DNA of 10,788 bases from JAGTVG01 sp964389805. GTDB lineage: Bacteria; Bacteroidota; Bacteroidia; Cytophagales; Cyclobacteriaceae. The notes beneath the pieces are model-generated. The model was not told the DNA's origin and searched no databases. It saw only the letters and a program-made list of their open reading frames with translations. Location of the stretch: assembly GCA_964389805.1 (NCBI GenBank), contig CAYMFU010000237.1, positions 1 through 10,788 on the forward strand, in the 5' to 3' direction. The stretch's first letter is position 1, and every line of letters starts with the position of its first letter. Both the position numbers and the translations under genes were made by a program. Shown one piece after another: positions 1-7,074 of the stretch.

Positions 1-1
1 T

Positions 2-304
2 CCCATTTTTTTGATTTCTCTAAAAGCCGGGGGACTGGGATTAAATTTAACCAAAGCTGATTATGTATTTCTGCTGGATCCATGGTGGAATCCTGCGGTC
101 GAACAACAAGCTATTGACAGGGCGCACAGAATAGGTCAGGAAAACAAAGTATTCACTTATAAATTCATAAGTAAGAACACCGTTGAAGAAAAGATCATAG
201 CATTGCAAAGGCATAAAATTAAACTGGCTACTGAATTGATAACTACAGAGGAAAGTTTTTTCAAGGATTTGTCGACCGACGATATAAAATCCCTGTTTGA
301 CTAA
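2..304 (+). CDS. SWI2/SNF2-family DEAD-like helicase, C-terminal end (partial)
   Basis: This is the last 100 codons of a helicase whose start lies before the window; the open frame runs to the left edge without a stop. Two hallmark SF2/SNF2 motifs are visible. Motif V reads SLKAGGLGLNLTKAD, and motif VI reads QAIDRAHRIGQ and supplies the arginine finger. They are joined by the DPWWNPAVEQ segment typical of SNF2 proteins. The downstream TVEEKIIALQRHK helix and a short acidic tail ending in SLFD match the usual C-terminus of bacterial SNF2 ATPases. These proteins use ATP hydrolysis to translocate on DNA or remodel protein-DNA complexes; bacterial members include RapA-like and SWIM-domain forms. 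Which one this is cannot be told from the fragment. The stop codon is 3 bp from the stop of the convergent PLP enzyme gene. Confidence 0.95.
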   Translation, partial: PIFLISLKAGGLGLNLTKADYVFLLDPWWNPAVEQQAIDRAHRIGQENKVFTYKFISKNTVEEKIIALQRHKIKLATELITTEESFFKDLSTDDIKSLFD

Positions 305-307
305 TAA

Positions 308-1225
308 TTAATCAATTAAATTCCCAAATCTCTCATTAAACCCATCTATTCCCTGTAATCCACCTGTATGAATTGCAATTATCCTACTACCTTTTTTAAA
401 CACATCCTGCTGAATCATATTAAACAATCCATACATCATTTTGCCTGTATAGACGGGATCGAGTTGGATTTTATGCTTCTTATTAAATTCATTTATAAAT
501 TCAATTAACTCACTGGAATATTTGGCATAACCACCAAAATGATATTCCAATACTAAATGCCAGTTTAAATACACCTTATCATTAAAATTTTTGATATGGT
601 CCTGGATCTCTTTTCGTAAAAAATTCCCCCCCTTTAAAACTGGGAAACCTATGGCATGACTGCTTCCATTCAGGCCAGCTATAATTCCACCTAAAGTACC
701 CCCTGTCCCGCAACACGAAGTAATAAAATCGTAGGGGATGTCAATTTCATCAATAATTTCAGTACATCCTTTCAGGGCAAGGGAATTGGTGCCTCCTTCC
801 GGAATCATATAAAACTCTCCAAACCTGTTTTTCAATTCATTGGTGGTTTCTGAAGTATATTTCCTTTTATAATCAATCCGGGCTATATAATGAAGGTGCA
901 TCCCTTTTGTTCTTGCAAATGTTAATGTTGGATTTAAGTTAGGATATGGCTCCCCTCGGATCACACCTATGGTTTTGAATCCATAGATCTCTCCGGCTGC
1001 TGCTACTGCGTAAATGTGATTCGAATATGCCCCACCAAAAGTGAGTAAAGTTTGACGACCTTCGCTCTTCGCCTGTAAAAGATTGTATTTCAGCTTACGG
1101 ATTTTATTACCGGAAATCTCAGCATGAAGCAGGTCATCCCGTTTTACGAAAAGATGGACATCCTTTTCATTGAGTAATTTATCCCTGATTTCCTGGATCG
1201 GGGAAGGGGGTATAACTATTTTCAA
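308..1225 (-). CDS. PLP-dependent ACC deaminase / D-cysteine desulfhydrase family protein
   Basis: This is a fold-type II PLP enzyme of about 305 residues, the usual family length. From the proposed TTG start at 1225, the PLP lysine lies in SGNKIRKLKYN (about K41). The substrate-carboxylate loop is GGAYSNH (about 66-70), the phosphate-binding glycine loop is CCGTGGT (about 171-177), LDPVYTGKMMYGL is at about 255-267, and the C-terminal IHTGG is near 285-289. Family members either open the cyclopropane ring of ACC to 2-oxobutyrate and ammonia or remove H2S from D-cysteine. SNH in place of SNQ, and the DPVYTGK segment, lean toward D-cysteine or another D-amino acid, but sequence alone cannot settle the substrate. 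The frame stays open upstream to 1297, but that would overlap the aminotransferase by 119 bp. The TTG at 1225 places the start just before the conserved PSPIQEI and cuts the overlap to 47 bp. Expected to be cytoplasmic. Confidence 0.88.
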   Translation of the reverse strand: MKIVIPPSPIQEIRDKLLNEKDVHLFVKRDDLLHAEISGNKIRKLKYNLLQAKSEGRQTLLTFGGAYSNHIYAVAAAGEIYGFKTIGVIRGEPYPNLNPTLTFARTKGMHLHYIARIDYKRKYTSETTNELKNRFGEFYMIPEGGTNSLALKGCTEIIDEIDIPYDFITSCCGTGGTLGGIIAGLNGSSHAIGFPVLKGGNFLRKEIQDHIKNFNDKVYLNWHLVLEYHFGGYAKYSSELIEFINEFNKKHKIQLDPVYTGKMMYGLFNMIQQDVFKKGSRIIAIHTGGLQGIDGFNERFGNLID

Positions 1226-2033
1226 AATCCTGATATAAGCTTTTAAGTGTCTGCGTAACCCTACCGGATTTACCATTAATAAAAAGGTGATCATCAATTT
1301 TTCTTACCGGCAATACTCTTTTTGTGGTTCCTGTCATGAATACTTCATCAGCCTGATATAATTCTTCAATGCGTATATCACGTTCTTCAATTTTAAAATT
1401 TTCTGCAGCCAGGCTGAGAACAGTAGCCCTTGTAATTCCCTTGAGGACATTCTCACTGGGTGTAACTATTATGTTATCCCTCACTATAAAAATATTACTT
1501 CTCGAAACTTCAAGGACATGGCCTTTGGAATGATAGAGTACATCGTATGCATTCTCTTTCTTAATCCTTTTTCTTATTGATATAGGAGTCAGATAGTTTA
1601 TGGATTTAATATGACTTAACTCACGCTGGTGTTCATGAAATATCAGGTTTACGCCGTGCTCAAAATAAGATGTATCTGGAAAATTAATTTTCTCTATTAA
1701 AATAAAAAAATTTGGATCTCCCGGAGTATATCCGTTTTCAGTATACCCACCCGTAAGCACCATCCTTATCCCTGATTCAAGGATCCCATTTTTCTTTAAC
1801 AGCTGATAAATTGAATCCTTTATAAACTCTTTAGAATATGGTATTTCAAGATCTATGGATTTGGCAGAGTTAAAAAAACGATTAAGGTATTTATCAATTA
1901 AGAAGGGCTCACCTAACTGAGTTCTGCAGAAATCGAATACTCCAAATCCCCTTAATAAAGCCAGATCGGTTATGTGAAGAAAGGCATCTCTCGCTTTTAC
2001 TATTTTACCATTTAAAAAAAAGTATTCGCCCAT
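1179..2033 (-). CDS. Class IV (fold-type IV PLP) aminotransferase
   Basis: This 284-residue protein belongs to the family of D-alanine aminotransferase, branched-chain aminotransferase (IlvE) and aminodeoxychorismate lyase. From the ATG at 2033, an N-terminal LNGKIVKARDA strand leads into RGFGVFDFCRT, the family's usual first block. The catalytic lysine is K143 in HIKSINYL, matching the KSLN motif of D-amino acid aminotransferase. The glutamate that contacts the pyridine nitrogen is E175 in LEVSRSNIF. MTGTTKRVLPV near the C-terminus fits the second phosphate-binding loop. The reaction moves an amino group between an amino acid and a 2-oxo acid; the substrate range (branched-chain or D-amino acids) is not decided by the motifs. 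The ATG at 2033 is preferred to the in-frame TTG at 2054 because it directly precedes GEYFFLNGK. The 3' end overlaps the downstream PLP gene, so the two are probably co-transcribed and perhaps translationally coupled. Confidence 0.9.
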   Translation of the reverse strand: MGEYFFLNGKIVKARDAFLHITDLALLRGFGVFDFCRTQLGEPFLIDKYLNRFFNSAKSIDLEIPYSKEFIKDSIYQLLKKNGILESGIRMVLTGGYTENGYTPGDPNFFILIEKINFPDTSYFEHGVNLIFHEHQRELSHIKSINYLTPISIRKRIKKENAYDVLYHSKGHVLEVSRSNIFIVRDNIIVTPSENVLKGITRATVLSLAAENFKIEERDIRIEELYQADEVFMTGTTKRVLPVRKIDDHLFINGKSGRVTQTLKSLYQDFENSYTPFPDPGNQG

Positions 2034-2129
2034 TATGGAAATATTAAATACCAATATAAATAAAAGAAATTATTAATCAGGACTGGTTGATGAGATTGTG
2101 ATAATAATAGAGGCGAAATCGAAAAAGGT

Positions 2130-5100
2130 TTATTCTACCCTGTTAAATTCTACAATGAAATTAGCACCTTTGCCCTGCTCGCTTTCACACCAGACTTTTC
2201 CATTCATGGCTTCAACATATTTCTTAACAATCGATAATCCAAGTCCGGTAGATTGTTCTCCGCCGGTAGGCTTCGCACTGAGTCTTTGAAATTTCCCAAA
2301 TATTTTTTTCTTATCATCATCCGTAAGTCCGGGGCCTTCATCTATGATCTCAGCCCGGGCCTTGCCATCGTCTTTAGCAAGAATAACTTTTACCTCTTTT
2401 TGTGGTGGCGAAAACTTTATAGCATTTGACAGCAGGTTTTCAAATACTTGAACAGCATAGTCAGGATCAACCTGAGCATATAACTCTTCTGCCTCAATAG
2501 ACAGGTTGATTTGTTTCCTGTTTATTTCGTTGCTCAGGTTATTATTTACATCCTTAATAACCTTTCTCAAGTTAACTTTCTCTAGCTTGAGCTCGCTAAT
2601 CTTATCTTCAATCTTCCGAATGTCCAGCAAACGGTTAATCATATCATTCATCCGGTTTATAGATTTCTCTATTATATTAAGACATTGTATTTGTTCTTCG
2701 TCCAGGTTCTCACTTTCGCTTTTCAGGATGTTGGCCATAGTGAAAGCGCTGGTCAGCGGATTTTTAAGGTCATGAGCGACTATACCTATAATGCTACTTT
2801 TTTCATTGTTTAGCTCGATTAATTTCTGATTATTATCCTCAATCTCTCTTTTTTGGCGGACAATGTCTTTGTTGGCTTTGCTTAATTCATTACGGTGAAC
2901 CTGGATATTTTCATAGGCATTTGCATTTTCAAGGGCAATATTGGCATAGATAGCCACATTCCGGAGAATATTAACATGATATTCATTATACGCATTGGCC
3001 TGCGGGCTTTGAACAGTTAAAACACCCAACGGCTGATTGTTATATAAGAGAGGGATAAATACAATAGATGCTGATTCCTGTCCCTTTAATGGTGGATTCC
3101 AGTACTCGGGTTTGTTGACAAATTCTTCCTCAAAATTATTTATAATAATCTCCTTATTATCCTTTAAACACTCTACGGCAAAACAATATTTTTCATCAAA
3201 AGATATTTTAACCTGATCAACGTTTTTGTCGGAGGTGATTATCTTCGGAAATTCAATGATCCTTTTCTCACTCCTGTAAATCCCAAAACCCATGATAGAG
3301 GCATCCATCAAGGAATTAAGCTTTTTATATACCGATTCCAGCAAAGATTCCACTGTTATATTCGCTATAATATCACGTCCGATTTTACTTAATAACTCCA
3401 GGTTTTCATACTGTTGTTTTAAAGCTTCATTCTTGGTAAGGATCTCGCTTTTCTGAGCCTCAAGTTTTTTTGTTTTATAGGCTACCAGTTGTTCCAGTTC
3501 CTCTCGTTTTTCACGTATGAATTTATTTCTTAACCAGGAGATGATGAGTATAACTGTAATGATGAAAAGCAGGATCATGCTCCTGAACCACCAGGTAGCC
3601 CAGAAAGGAGGTTTAATAACAAATGAAAACTCAACAGGATCTTCAGCCCAAATGTCATCGCTATTACCCGAAAGTACCTTAAAGGTATAATTTCCTGGAG
3701 ATAGATTGGCATATACCGCATCGGTCCTGGAAGATGCTGGTGACCACTCTGTATCGACGCCATCCAGTTTCCATTGAAATTGTACTTTTTCCGGTACGGT
3801 ATAACTCAAACCCTCGAACTCAAAAGTGAGGTGGTTCCTATTATAAGGTAATACCAGGTTTTCCGGTAATTCTGTCCATGAAATAAGATTATCATAATAT
3901 CCTTCCAGATCATCATCGCTCCAATCAACGTCTTTATAAAAAAGCTTCAGGTTTGTGATATTCGTAATTGGTGGATTTATATTCATCAGGTCCATTTCAG
4001 GATTATAGACCATGGCCCCGCGGATAGTACCAAACCATAGCTTCCCTTTATCATCAATGTAATTCGCTTTGCCATTGTTTTCGAATCCTATAAATCCTTC
4101 ATAATTATCATAATTTCTTATATCGACTATTTTGCCATTAAGATCGAGCGTAACTTTATCAACACCCTTCTGACACCCTGCCCAGATGTTCCCATCATTA
4201 TCAGTTAATATGGAATAAACATTATTCGAGGACAAGCCTGAATCAGTATCAATTTTTTTAACGAACATCTGATCATTTTCATCGATTTTCACCTGGCAGA
4301 TTCCTCCTCCATAGGTCGCTGCCCAGATGTTCCCGAAACCATCTTCAGTAATCTGCATGATGCGATATAACCCGTATTCATTATTCACAAAATTCTTAAT
4401 CTCTCCATCTTTCAATCTGCTAAGACCGCCAAGTGTCGCAAACCATATATTTCCGGATCTATCTAACAGTATATCATCTACAGAATTTGATCCCAGTTCA
4501 GAGGAATTTGTGTTAATACTTTCTGTATTTTTCCCATCATTGAAAAACACTCCCTGACGCAGAGTGGCAAACCAGTACCCTTCATCAGTGACGAGGATAT
4601 CATTTATGCCTGCCCTTCTGGGTAATCCAAACATTGAGTTTGCTCTTTTTATCGAATTGCCATCAAATATCCATAGTCCATTCTGGCTGGCGATTAGGTA
4701 ATCATTCTTGAACTCTAATATCTTTCGTACAATCTCCAATGGGTCCTTTTCGAGATGCTGAAAACCTGTGAGTTTTTCTCCATCATATTTAAAAATTCCA
4801 CTTCCGGCTGTACCGAACCAATAATTTCCTTTTGAATCCTGCTGAATGGACCAGATAAAATAATCTTCCAGTCCCTGATTTGATAGAAATGATACGAACT
4901 TTGCTCCGCCATATTTGAAAAGTCCGCTTCCATCTGTTCCCATCCATATATTTCCTTCATCGTCTTCTATCATGCTTCGGATACCAAGAACTGGTAATCC
5001 GGATTCCTCATTGAATGATTCAACTTTATTTTCCCCGGACATTCTATCCCATCTGAATAAAGTTTCCTTTTGTGGATTGAGCAGCCAGATATCGCCACTT

Positions 5101-5915
5101 CTATCCTCATAAAAATAGGTGATTGTATTTCCTACTTCGGGTGGGGGAATGAATTTTTCCAGGCCTTCGGATTCAGTGTATAGATAAGCATTTCCCTGAC
5201 CTTTCGAGACTACTGTCAAAAGGATTTTATCGTCAACTGTTTTATGAAGAAAGCCTATGGCTTTACCTTGCAATTCAGGAAATGTACTTATGGCATGCTC
5301 TCTTATTTCATCATTTTCAATAACGTACACTTTCTCTCCTGCACAAATCAGGATATTGCCTTCAGGATCTGTAGTTATCTGGTTCTGATTTATATGATTT
5401 GACAATACCTCAAACTTATCAGACATATTCTGGTATTGTTCTCCATCAAATTTATAGATCAGAGGATTTTTGTTATTTCTAAAAACCCTGAACCAGAAAT
5501 CATCGTTTTTATCTTTGGTCATCTTTTCGTAAGAAAGGATATTCCCATCAGTGAAGGAATAGTTTTTTAAAGTATTACCATCAAATATTGTAATTCCCAG
5601 GTTCGTCTTAACAATAATATTTCCTTCATTATCACTATTTATATCTGTAATGAGATCACTGATGAGGCCATCGTTCCTTCGAAATATCTCAAAATCCCTT
5701 CCATTAAATCTTGCCAGCCCGCCACCATTAGTGCCAAGCCAGATGTTAGACCGGTCATCCTGATGAAGGGCGAAAACCTGTGATTGAGGTAAACCATCTT
5801 CAACTGTATAATTTTGGAAATTATAATATTGAGCAGAAGTATTAAATGAGATTATTATGAAAAATGAAAGTAATATAAAAAGTACTTTCCACATACGTAG
5901 GTTTTTAGATGGCAT
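2130..5915 (-). CDS. Two-component sensor histidine kinase: Reg_prop propellers, Y_Y_Y, TM, GAF, HisKA, HATPase
   Basis: A 1261-residue membrane kinase. A signal peptide (about 1-28, ending NTSAQ) precedes a dozen or so propeller repeats (about 40-640) of the form D..GNIW.GT..GG; clear copies are IWLGTNGGGL, IWMGTDGSGL and YWFGTAGSGI. A Y_Y_Y domain follows (about 690-768, YTFKVLSGNSDDIW), then one membrane span (about 777-795). The cytoplasmic part has a coiled coil (about 800-845), a GAF domain (about 848-1000), a second coiled coil, and HisKA with the phospho-acceptor H1048 in HDLKNP. The HATPase has the N box NLLSNAIKFSP, G1 DEGPGL and G2 TGLGLSIVKKY (about 1150-1258). The outer half resembles hybrid two-component systems that sense glycans in Bacteroidota, but here the protein stops after the ATPase domain, with no receiver or AraC domain, and carries a GAF domain those systems usually lack. 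The ligand is unknown. AGGA lies 4 nt before the ATG at 5915, supporting that start over the ATG at 5894. No response regulator gene is in the window. Confidence 0.95.
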   Translation of the reverse strand: MPSKNLRMWKVLFILLSFFIIISFNTSAQYYNFQNYTVEDGLPQSQVFALHQDDRSNIWLGTNGGGLARFNGRDFEIFRRNDGLISDLITDINSDNEGNIIVKTNLGITIFDGNTLKNYSFTDGNILSYEKMTKDKNDDFWFRVFRNNKNPLIYKFDGEQYQNMSDKFEVLSNHINQNQITTDPEGNILICAGEKVYVIENDEIREHAISTFPELQGKAIGFLHKTVDDKILLTVVSKGQGNAYLYTESEGLEKFIPPPEVGNTITYFYEDRSGDIWLLNPQKETLFRWDRMSGENKVESFNEESGLPVLGIRSMIEDDEGNIWMGTDGSGLFKYGGAKFVSFLSNQGLEDYFIWSIQQDSKGNYWFGTAGSGIFKYDGEKLTGFQHLEKDPLEIVRKILEFKNDYLIASQNGLWIFDGNSIKRANSMFGLPRRAGINDILVTDEGYWFATLRQGVFFNDGKNTESINTNSSELGSNSVDDILLDRSGNIWFATLGGLSRLKDGEIKNFVNNEYGLYRIMQITEDGFGNIWAATYGGGICQVKIDENDQMFVKKIDTDSGLSSNNVYSILTDNDGNIWAGCQKGVDKVTLDLNGKIVDIRNYDNYEGFIGFENNGKANYIDDKGKLWFGTIRGAMVYNPEMDLMNINPPITNITNLKLFYKDVDWSDDDLEGYYDNLISWTELPENLVLPYNRNHLTFEFEGLSYTVPEKVQFQWKLDGVDTEWSPASSRTDAVYANLSPGNYTFKVLSGNSDDIWAEDPVEFSFVIKPPFWATWWFRSMILLFIITVILIISWLRNKFIREKREELEQLVAYKTKKLEAQKSEILTKNEALKQQYENLELLSKIGRDIIANITVESLLESVYKKLNSLMDASIMGFGIYRSEKRIIEFPKIITSDKNVDQVKISFDEKYCFAVECLKDNKEIIINNFEEEFVNKPEYWNPPLKGQESASIVFIPLLYNNQPLGVLTVQSPQANAYNEYHVNILRNVAIYANIALENANAYENIQVHRNELSKANKDIVRQKREIEDNNQKLIELNNEKSSIIGIVAHDLKNPLTSAFTMANILKSESENLDEEQIQCLNIIEKSINRMNDMINRLLDIRKIEDKISELKLEKVNLRKVIKDVNNNLSNEINRKQINLSIEAEELYAQVDPDYAVQVFENLLSNAIKFSPPQKEVKVILAKDDGKARAEIIDEGPGLTDDDKKKIFGKFQRLSAKPTGGEQSTGLGLSIVKKYVEAMNGKVWCESEQGKGANFIVEFNRVE

Positions 5916-5985
5916 TATTTCCTATTAAACGAGTAAAACACTTGCAGCGTTTTTTTAAATGCTCCATATTAATGTCAATTCTTTC

Positions 5986-6016
5986 CAAATTTACTAAACG
6001 TGATCCCTTAAGCAAA
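5986..6016 (-). promoter_or_regulatory. Bacteroidota-type promoter for the sensor kinase gene
   Basis: On the minus strand, TTTG (6016-6013) is followed after exactly 19 bases by TAAATTTG (5993-5986). This matches the -33/-7 pattern TTTG-N19-TAnnTTTG described for the primary sigma factor of Bacteroides and relatives. Transcription would begin a few bases downstream, near 5980, leaving a leader of about 65 bases before the kinase ATG at 5915. Its position after the stop of the 55-residue gene (6064) suggests the kinase is transcribed on its own. No operator could be recognised. Confidence 0.7.
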
Positions 6017-6063
6017 AGATTCACCTTGCTTTAACCTTTTTTAAGAAATTATTGGATCTGATT

Positions 6064-6231
6064 TTATCTGCCCAGACCTGTAACAATTCCTGCAAATCCA
6101 CCAATAGCAATTCCTAATCCAATACCCATTGCTATATTATCCAGGAGAACCCCAACTACTAATCCTATAGCAATCCCGGCAAATAAATAAATGTAGTAAT
6201 GATATTTTGACTTTTTCTTTCTTTTAGCCAT
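6064..6231 (-). CDS. Small glycine-zipper membrane protein (55 aa)
   Basis: A short gene of 55 codons (ATG at 6231, TAA at 6066-6064). The first 10 residues are very basic (MAKRKKKSKY). The rest is hydrophobic, with glycines spaced about every four residues: GIAIGLVVG, then after LLDNIAM a second run GIGLGIAIGGFAGIVTG. This suggests two short membrane helices, joined at a DN turn, packed through glycine-zipper contacts, with the basic N-terminus in the cytoplasm. No named family is recognised with confidence; similar small proteins are usually annotated as hypothetical or glycine-zipper proteins. It lies 25 bp after the stop of the DUF2905 gene on the same strand, so the two are probably one transcript. 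Clean amino-acid composition, a plausible topology and tight spacing support a real gene despite its size. No clear ribosome binding site was seen. Confidence 0.72.
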   Translation of the reverse strand: MAKRKKKSKYHYYIYLFAGIAIGLVVGVLLDNIAMGIGLGIAIGGFAGIVTGLGR

Positions 6232-6256
6232 TCGTAAGATCATTAATAATCATAAT

Positions 6257-6478
6257 TTAAAAAAATTTACGAATTAAATTAATTAAAATCGTCAATATCA
6301 CACTGATAAGGATCATGGTTGTTATTGGAAAATAGAACCGAAAATTCTCCTTTTCAATCCGAATATCACCAGGTAATTTGCCAAACCAGTTCAAATGGTT
6401 TCCAAATAAGTATAGTATTGCCCCGGTTATCAGGAAGATGATTCCGAAGATGATAAAGTATTTTCCAAAAACCTGCAT
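6257..6478 (-). CDS. DUF2905-family small membrane protein
   Basis: A 73-residue protein matching the DUF2905 pattern. A first membrane helix (about 5-24, YFIIFGIIFLITGAILYLFG) is followed by a loop with the family signature WFGKLPGDIRIEKENFRFYFPI (about 31-52, first residues WFGKLPGDIR) and a second helix (about 52-70, MILISVILTILINLI). The length is typical. DUF2905 proteins are widespread in bacteria and of unknown function; location in the inner membrane is inferred from the two helices. It is the first gene of a probable two-gene unit with the glycine-zipper protein downstream. Upstream lies a 185-bp gap shared with the divergent bacilliredoxin gene, so both units probably start from this gap. 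No convincing promoter could be assigned in it. Confidence 0.88.
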   Translation of the reverse strand: MQVFGKYFIIFGIIFLITGAILYLFGNHLNWFGKLPGDIRIEKENFRFYFPITTMILISVILTILINLIRKFF

Positions 6479-6663
6479 AGATGTTTTAAACTTAAATTTA
6501 CTAATTCTGCAAATACAATTCAGCCTGAAATTATTAATCCGTTTGACAACTCTTTATGATCAATATGTCAATAGAAAGACTTTTAAAGTGGTTCTTTCAA
6601 TTTATATCCTACCCTTCACCCAAATCTTCGTAGAAATGAATAAATTTAAAATCCACAAGACAA

Positions 6664-7065
6664 ATGAAGTTAGTACTTTTTGTTATAATATTTTTTTTCA
6701 CTGGTATGAATTGGTTTTCAAAGGATACAAATAACGACTGGGTCCATCTATCTGAACCAGATCAGTTAAGTGAATTGATCATAGAATCCAATTCTATTCC
6801 AGTTATCATTTACAAACATAGTTCCCGGTGTGGATTAAGTTCCATGACTGAAAATAAGCTGGATAAAGGCTGGGAATTGCTTCGACCTAAAGTGAAATTA
6901 TATTTCCTTGACCTCATCCGGTACAGGGAAGTATCAAATACAGTGTCTGAAGGATTCAATGTAAGGCCCCAATCCCCACAGATCCTGATCATAAAAAATG
7001 GAATATGCGTGTATAATTCGAGTCATTATGAAATAAATGTAGAGACAATTCTGGAAAATATATAA
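6664..7065 (+). CDS. ytxJ: YtxJ-like monothiol bacilliredoxin (DUF2847)
   Basis: The protein has a thioredoxin-like fold of the YtxJ/BrxC type. Family features in order (numbering from 6664) are W26-x-x-L, PVIIYKHSSRCGLSSM with the single active-site Cys56, the YFLDLIRYREVSN block (about 80-92), SPQILIIKNG (104-113) with the cis-proline-like position, and a final SSHYEI. In Bacillus relatives such proteins act on mixed disulfides with the low-molecular-weight thiol bacillithiol; several Bacteroidota also make that thiol. The start is uncertain. From the ATG at 6664 the protein carries a hydrophobic N-terminus (KLVLFVIIFFF) resembling a signal sequence or anchor, giving 133 residues. From the ATG at 6706 (M15, NWFSKDTNN) it would be a 119-residue cytoplasmic protein of ordinary family length. 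Neither has a good ribosome binding site. The DUF3179 gene begins 9 bp after its stop, so the two form a probable operon. Confidence 0.88.
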   Translation: MKLVLFVIIFFFTGMNWFSKDTNNDWVHLSEPDQLSELIIESNSIPVIIYKHSSRCGLSSMTENKLDKGWELLRPKVKLYFLDLIRYREVSNTVSEGFNVRPQSPQILIIKNGICVYNSSHYEINVETILENI

Positions 7066-7074
7066 ATTCATTTT

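Noticed and set aside
3575..5112. Several open frames of 60-80 codons on both strands within the kinase gene
   Set aside because: They lie entirely inside the kinase coding region, whose propeller and Y_Y_Y repeats are clearly the real frame; their products show only shadows of the repeated sequence.
6510..6517. TGTATTTG on the minus strand, a possible -7 box for the DUF2905 gene
   Set aside because: It deviates from TAnnTTTG at the second base and has no TTTG at the expected distance upstream.
6378..6734. 118-codon plus-strand open frame
   Set aside because: It is antisense to the well-supported DUF2905 gene at one end and out of frame with the YtxJ gene at the other; its protein has no family features.
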